Shown one piece after another: positions 24,505 through 27,459 of a stretch of 27,459 nt of DNA. Origin of the DNA: UBA3478 sp046048095 (GTDB taxonomy: Bacteria > Bacteroidota > Bacteroidia > Flavobacteriales > Flavobacteriaceae); the NCBI GenBank assembly GCA_046048095.1, contig JBJOGS010000093.1, forward strand, positions 1 through 27,459, given 5' to 3'. Positions within the stretch are counted from its first letter, which is position 1. Each line of letters starts with the position of its first letter. The notes under the pieces were generated by a model. It saw nothing but the letters and a program-made list of their open reading frames with translations, was not told the DNA's origin and ran no database searches. Position numbers and translations under genes: made by a program.

Positions 24505-24855
24505 TCAAATATAAGACGAAATATCTTTATAGTGCTTGATCTCATGGTGCAATGATCGCAATTGAACGAGAACCAGATCCACACGCAATTCGTTAAACCG
24601 CTCACTGCGCTTCACCAAAAAAGTGGCGAGACCTACCAGACGCGCAAATTGAGCCCTCGAAACACGGGCCTCGATGTGGTCTACAGCTCTTTTTACACTC
24701 GTTTTTACCTCTACAACGACCAGCATGCGGCCTTTACCCATGACTAAATCTGCCTCCCAATGGCCGAGCCGTACATTCTGCTCGATTAATTGGTAGCCTT
24801 GTGTAAGCAAATAACCAAGGGCTAGTTGTTCTCCGATATCTCCGCGCTCTTTCAC
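24505..24855 (-). CDS. YraN family protein, endonuclease-like (UPF0102)
   Basis: 116-residue member of the YraN/UPF0102 family, which has a restriction-endonuclease-like fold. The PD-(D/E)XK-type residues are visible: Glu34 and Asp36 in WEADLVM and Glu49-Val-Lys51 in VVVEVKTS, with the N-terminal GEQLALGYLLTQGY helix typical of the family. The biological substrate is not established. The start is the GTG at 24855; no ATG fits. It is divergent from metG, and the ACT-domain gene follows 39 nt after its stop on the same strand. Family members often sit beside replication or repair genes; here mfd is two genes away. Confidence 0.88.
   Translation of the reverse strand: MKERGDIGEQLALGYLLTQGYQLIEQNVRLGHWEADLVMGKGRMLVVVEVKTSVKRAVDHIEARVSRAQFARLVGLATFLVKRSERFNELRVDLVLVQLRSLHHEIKHYKDISSYI
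24506..24513 (-). promoter_or_regulatory. Candidate -7 box (TATATTTG) for the ACT-domain gene
   Basis: Exact TAnnTTTG match on the minus strand, overlapping the last codons of the YraN gene. Transcription would begin within the 24483-24500 palindrome. Confidence 0.38.
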
Positions 24856-24913
24856 GGTAACGAAACTAAAAGTTACCCTCTGCTGTAAAGGTTTTTAAAA
24901 CGGCTATAAACGG

Positions 24914-24937
24914 TTAACGCGTTAAATACTATTTTTG
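24914..24937 (+). promoter_or_regulatory. metG promoter region: palindrome TTAACGCGTTAA and -7 box TATTTTTG
   Basis: A perfect 12-bp palindrome (24914-24925) lies 4 nt before an exact TAnnTTTG box (24930-24937), which is 21 nt upstream of the metG ATG. The palindrome sits between the -33 and -7 positions, a classic place for a repressor site. Near-identical AAACGGCTATAA and AAACCGCTATAA copies flank the region at 24898 and 24948. Confidence 0.4.
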
Positions 24938-24958
24938 AGGCTCTTCTAAACCGCTATA

Positions 24959-27025
24959 ATGAAGGCAGCACCAAGACGCTTAACGATTACCGCAGCACTT
25001 CCGTACACCAACGGTCCTATACATATTGGCCACTTGGCAGGGGTGTATATTCCTGCAGACATCTATGCCCGCTATCAGCGCATTGAAGGCAATGATGTCG
25101 CCTTTATTTGCGGCAGTGACGAGCATGGGGTGGCCATTTCAATGAAGGCGAGAAAAGAACAAACGACGCCTCAAAAAATCATTGATAAATACGATGCTAT
25201 TATTCGTGAGTCTTTCGCCGATTTTGGTATCGCCTTTGATAATTACTCTAGAACTTCACGAGCCATTCACCATCAGACGGCAAGAGATTTTTTTACTACG
25301 CTTTATGAAAAGGGGGTCTTTGAAGAACACACCAATCAGCAACTTTACGACGCCCAGGCACAACAATTCTTGGCCGATCGATTTGTTCTAGGCACCTGTC
25401 CGCGCTGCGCCAACAAAGAGGCTTATGGCGATCAATGCGAAAAATGCGGCGCCTCTCTAAATGCGACCGATTTAATTGATCCGGTGAGTACCTTGTCTGG
25501 CAGCGTCCCTGAAATGAAAGAAACGACACACTGGTATCTTCCACTTGACCGCAGTGAATCCTTTTTAAAATCATGGATTATCGAAGGACACAAAAACGAT
25601 TGGAAGCCAAATGTATACGGTCAATGCAAATCTTGGATCGACGACGGCCTAAAACCAAGAGCTGTCACCCGCGACCTTGACTGGGGCATTGACGTGCCGT
25701 TGGACCAAGCCCAAGGAAAAAAGCTATACGTGTGGTTCGAAGCTCCTATCGGATACATTTCATCCACTATAGAATGGGCAAAAAACAAAGGAATTGATTG
25801 GGAGCCCTACTGGAAGGATTCAAAGACCGAGTTGGTGCATTTTATAGGTAAAGACAACATTGTATTTCATTGTATCATCTTTCCGGCGATGCTCAAAGCA
25901 CACGGATCGTATATTCTTCCAAAGAATGTCCCTGCCAACGAATTCTTAAACCTTGAAGGGCAAAAACTATCCACTTCAAAAAACTGGGCCGTGTGGTTGC
26001 ATGAATACCTTCAAGACTTTGAAGGCATGCAAGACGCGCTGCGTTATGTACTCACCATCAATGCCCCAGAAACCAAAGACAACGATTTTACCTGGAGTGA
26101 TTTTCAATCTCGAGTCAACAATGAATTAGTTGCAGTATTGGGCAATTTTGTCAATCGTGTAGCTGTTCTCACGCAGAAATATTATGAGGGTCGTGTTCCG
26201 GCACCTAAAGCATTGAGCCCTGAGGATGAAGAGTTATTACATCATCTGACCCACACTCCGGTGCAACTCAGTGAATCGCTAGAGCTTTTTAGATTCCGAG
26301 AGTCAGCACAACACTACATGAACCTGGCGCGCTTAGGCAATAAATACCTCGCCGACCAAGAACCATGGAAACTGATCAAGACGTCTCCTGAGCGCGTTTC
26401 TACAGTGATGTATGTTGCCCTGCAAGTGGCCGCAGCATTGGCACATCTCGGAGCACCCTTACTTCCTCACAGCTCAATAAAACTAAAAGAGATGCTGAAT
26501 ATCTCTGCCTCTTTCTTGTCATTTTCAGCGCTAACCCAAACCCGAGAACTGCTACAGCCCGGCCACCAACTTGCCGAACCTCAGCTACTTTTTAGAAAAA
26601 TTGAAGATCAAGAAATTGAGCATCAGCTGAACAAACTTCGGTCTAGTGCAACAGAAAATCACAGTGAACCACCCACTCAAAACTTCGACCCATTGAAAGA
26701 TCTGATCAACTTCGAACAATTCAGTGCGCTAGACTTGCGCGTGGGCACCATCGTTTCAGCAGAAAAAATGCCCAAAGCAGACAAACTTCTCGTCCTTCAA
26801 ATCGACCTAGGATTCGAAAAACGCACTGTGGTTTCAGGAATCGCATCTTATTTCGAGCCTGAGAAAATTATAGGTCAACAGGTGAGTGTCGTAGTCAATT
26901 TGGCTCCAAGAATGTTGCGAGGAGTTGAAAGTCAAGGAATGATTCTTATGGCGACGCAGGCCGACGGTTCTTTAGCATTTCTTGCTCCACAGCAAAAGGT
27001 AGAAAACGGCAGTTCAATCTCTTAA
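24959..27025 (+). CDS. metG: Methionyl-tRNA synthetase with C-terminal tRNA-binding domain
   Basis: Charges initiator and elongator tRNA-Met. 688 residues, class I synthetase. HIGH motif at 22-25, a single four-Cys zinc knuckle (Cys147, Cys150, Cys160, Cys163), and KLSTS at 336-340 as the KMSKS equivalent. After the anticodon-binding helical domain, a low-complexity Gln/Glu/Ser linker (about 535-580) leads to an EMAP-II/Trbp111-like domain (about 583-688) with DLRVGTIVSAEKMPKADKLL and VSGIA, used for non-specific tRNA binding and dimerisation. The next gene's ATG comes immediately after this stop. Confidence 0.97.
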   Translation: MKAAPRRLTITAALPYTNGPIHIGHLAGVYIPADIYARYQRIEGNDVAFICGSDEHGVAISMKARKEQTTPQKIIDKYDAIIRESFADFGIAFDNYSRTSRAIHHQTARDFFTTLYEKGVFEEHTNQQLYDAQAQQFLADRFVLGTCPRCANKEAYGDQCEKCGASLNATDLIDPVSTLSGSVPEMKETTHWYLPLDRSESFLKSWIIEGHKNDWKPNVYGQCKSWIDDGLKPRAVTRDLDWGIDVPLDQAQGKKLYVWFEAPIGYISSTIEWAKNKGIDWEPYWKDSKTELVHFIGKDNIVFHCIIFPAMLKAHGSYILPKNVPANEFLNLEGQKLSTSKNWAVWLHEYLQDFEGMQDALRYVLTINAPETKDNDFTWSDFQSRVNNELVAVLGNFVNRVAVLTQKYYEGRVPAPKALSPEDEELLHHLTHTPVQLSESLELFRFRESAQHYMNLARLGNKYLADQEPWKLIKTSPERVSTVMYVALQVAAALAHLGAPLLPHSSIKLKEMLNISASFLSFSALTQTRELLQPGHQLAEPQLLFRKIEDQEIEHQLNKLRSSATENHSEPPTQNFDPLKDLINFEQFSALDLRVGTIVSAEKMPKADKLLVLQIDLGFEKRTVVSGIASYFEPEKIIGQQVSVVVNLAPRMLRGVESQGMILMATQADGSLAFLAPQQKVENGSSIS

Positions 27026-27459
27026 ATGATTCACGTCGCGTTTGACGCTTGCTACTCACACCCGCTTCCCGAAGGGCATCGGTTTCCTATGGCGAAATAC
27101 GAATTGCTTCCGCGTCAACTCGTGCACGAGGGCACCTGTGTCGAAGCACAATTTTTTAGCCCGCCACTTATAGATCGAACTGAGGTCATTCGCACACATC
27201 ATCCCGAATACCTCGATCGACTGCTGCAGTTAGCACTTGAGGCAAAAGAGGTGAGAAAAATAGGATTCCCACTTAGTGAAGCCTTAGTTCAAAGAGAACT
27301 TTGTATCGCGCAGGGAACCTTAGAAGGGGCCGTTCATGCGCTTACACATAAAATTGCCTTTAATATCGCAGGTGGTACCCATCATGCCTACGCCAACCAT
27401 GGAGAAGCCTTTTGCCTCTTAAATGATCAAGCCATCGCGGCCAATTTTTTGCTTGCTAA
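27026..27459 (+). CDS. Histone deacetylase family protein, 3' end outside window
   Basis: Zinc-dependent amidohydrolase of the histone deacetylase/AcuC/acetylpolyamine deacetylase superfamily. Only the first 144 codons are present, about half of a typical 300-residue bacterial member, so the gene runs off the window. Visible are the N-terminal MIHVAFDACYSHPLPEGHRFP with the conserved HPLPEGH, the THHPEYLDRL stretch, and the active-site segment IAGGTHHAYANHGEAF with the tandem His119/His120; the metal-binding Asp-His-Asp part lies beyond the end. ATG 27026 directly follows the metG TAA with no gap. Substrate (acetylated protein, polyamine or other) cannot be told. Confidence 0.88.
   Translation, partial: MIHVAFDACYSHPLPEGHRFPMAKYELLPRQLVHEGTCVEAQFFSPPLIDRTEVIRTHHPEYLDRLLQLALEAKEVRKIGFPLSEALVQRELCIAQGTLEGAVHALTHKIAFNIAGGTHHAYANHGEAFCLLNDQAIAANFLLA

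Noticed and set aside
24856..24877. GGTAAC-N10-GTTACC inverted repeat just before the YraN start as an operator
   Set aside because: The arms are only 6 bp and the loosely similar site at 1166 has no spacer, so there is no consistent motif.
1..27459. CRISPR arrays, transposases, integrases, phage genes, toxin-antitoxin pairs, rRNA genes
   Set aside because: None seen: no regularly spaced repeats, no matching protein families, and the gene content is uniform housekeeping without a clear change in composition by eye.

Overview
The window looks like chromosomal DNA of a Bacteroidota bacterium, most likely a member of the Flavobacteriales or a relative. Three things point there. The families DUF2452 and DUF4286 are typical of that phylum. 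Methionyl-tRNA synthetase carries a fused C-terminal tRNA-binding domain. Most operon-first genes are preceded by a TAnnTTTG box, the Bacteroidota -7 promoter element, and Shine-Dalgarno sequences are weak or absent. Genes are dense, often overlapping by 1-14 nt. I see no phage, transposase, integrase or CRISPR array. Most of the window is housekeeping.

Layout. (1) 2-2216: the 3' part of a type II sulfide:quinone oxidoreductase, then two half-size YeeE/YedE sulfur-transport proteins, a sulfide/sulfur-handling module. (2) 2297-3949: folE (GTP cyclohydrolase I), a Cys-type glutathione peroxidase and a DUF2452 protein, overlapping end to end. (3) 3950-4339: a structured non-coding stretch with a hairpin, a 123-bp nested inverted repeat around a bidirectional terminator, tRNA-Leu(CAA) on the minus strand, and a divergent promoter region. 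(4) 4340-7600: prs, rplY, a strong terminator, pth and ribF. (5) 7632-12766: serS, a DUF4286 protein, rsmA, mgtE, a D-2-hydroxyacid dehydrogenase and an ArsC-type arsenate reductase, the first five joined by overlapping stops and starts. (6) 12763-12889: hairpins between convergent genes. (7) 14654-12890, minus strand: a GNAT acetyltransferase and aspartate kinase. (8) 14765-20425: a four-gene DNA-repair cassette (beta-lactamase-fold exonuclease, ATP-dependent DNA ligase, Lhr-Core-type helicase, PdeM-like metallophosphoesterase), followed 21 bp later by mfd. (9) 24855-23800, minus strand: a YraN-family nuclease-like protein and an ACT-domain protein of unknown target. (10) 24959-27459: metG and the 5' part of a histone-deacetylase-family gene running off the window.

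How they fit together. The repair cassette plus mfd (transcription-coupled repair) is the most system-like part. The four cassette genes are a recognised bacterial module whose physiological role is poorly defined, so the mfd neighbourhood is the most useful clue here. The sulfur module should move electrons from sulfide into the quinone pool while the YeeE/YedE halves transport a sulfur species. The serS-to-dehydrogenase chain couples translation genes to two uncharacterised or loosely assigned ones. Several short palindromes sit on or next to candidate promoters (1167-1192, 2246-2266, 24483-24500, 24914-24925) and are the best candidates for undescribed regulatory sites. I did not find a clearly new multi-gene system.
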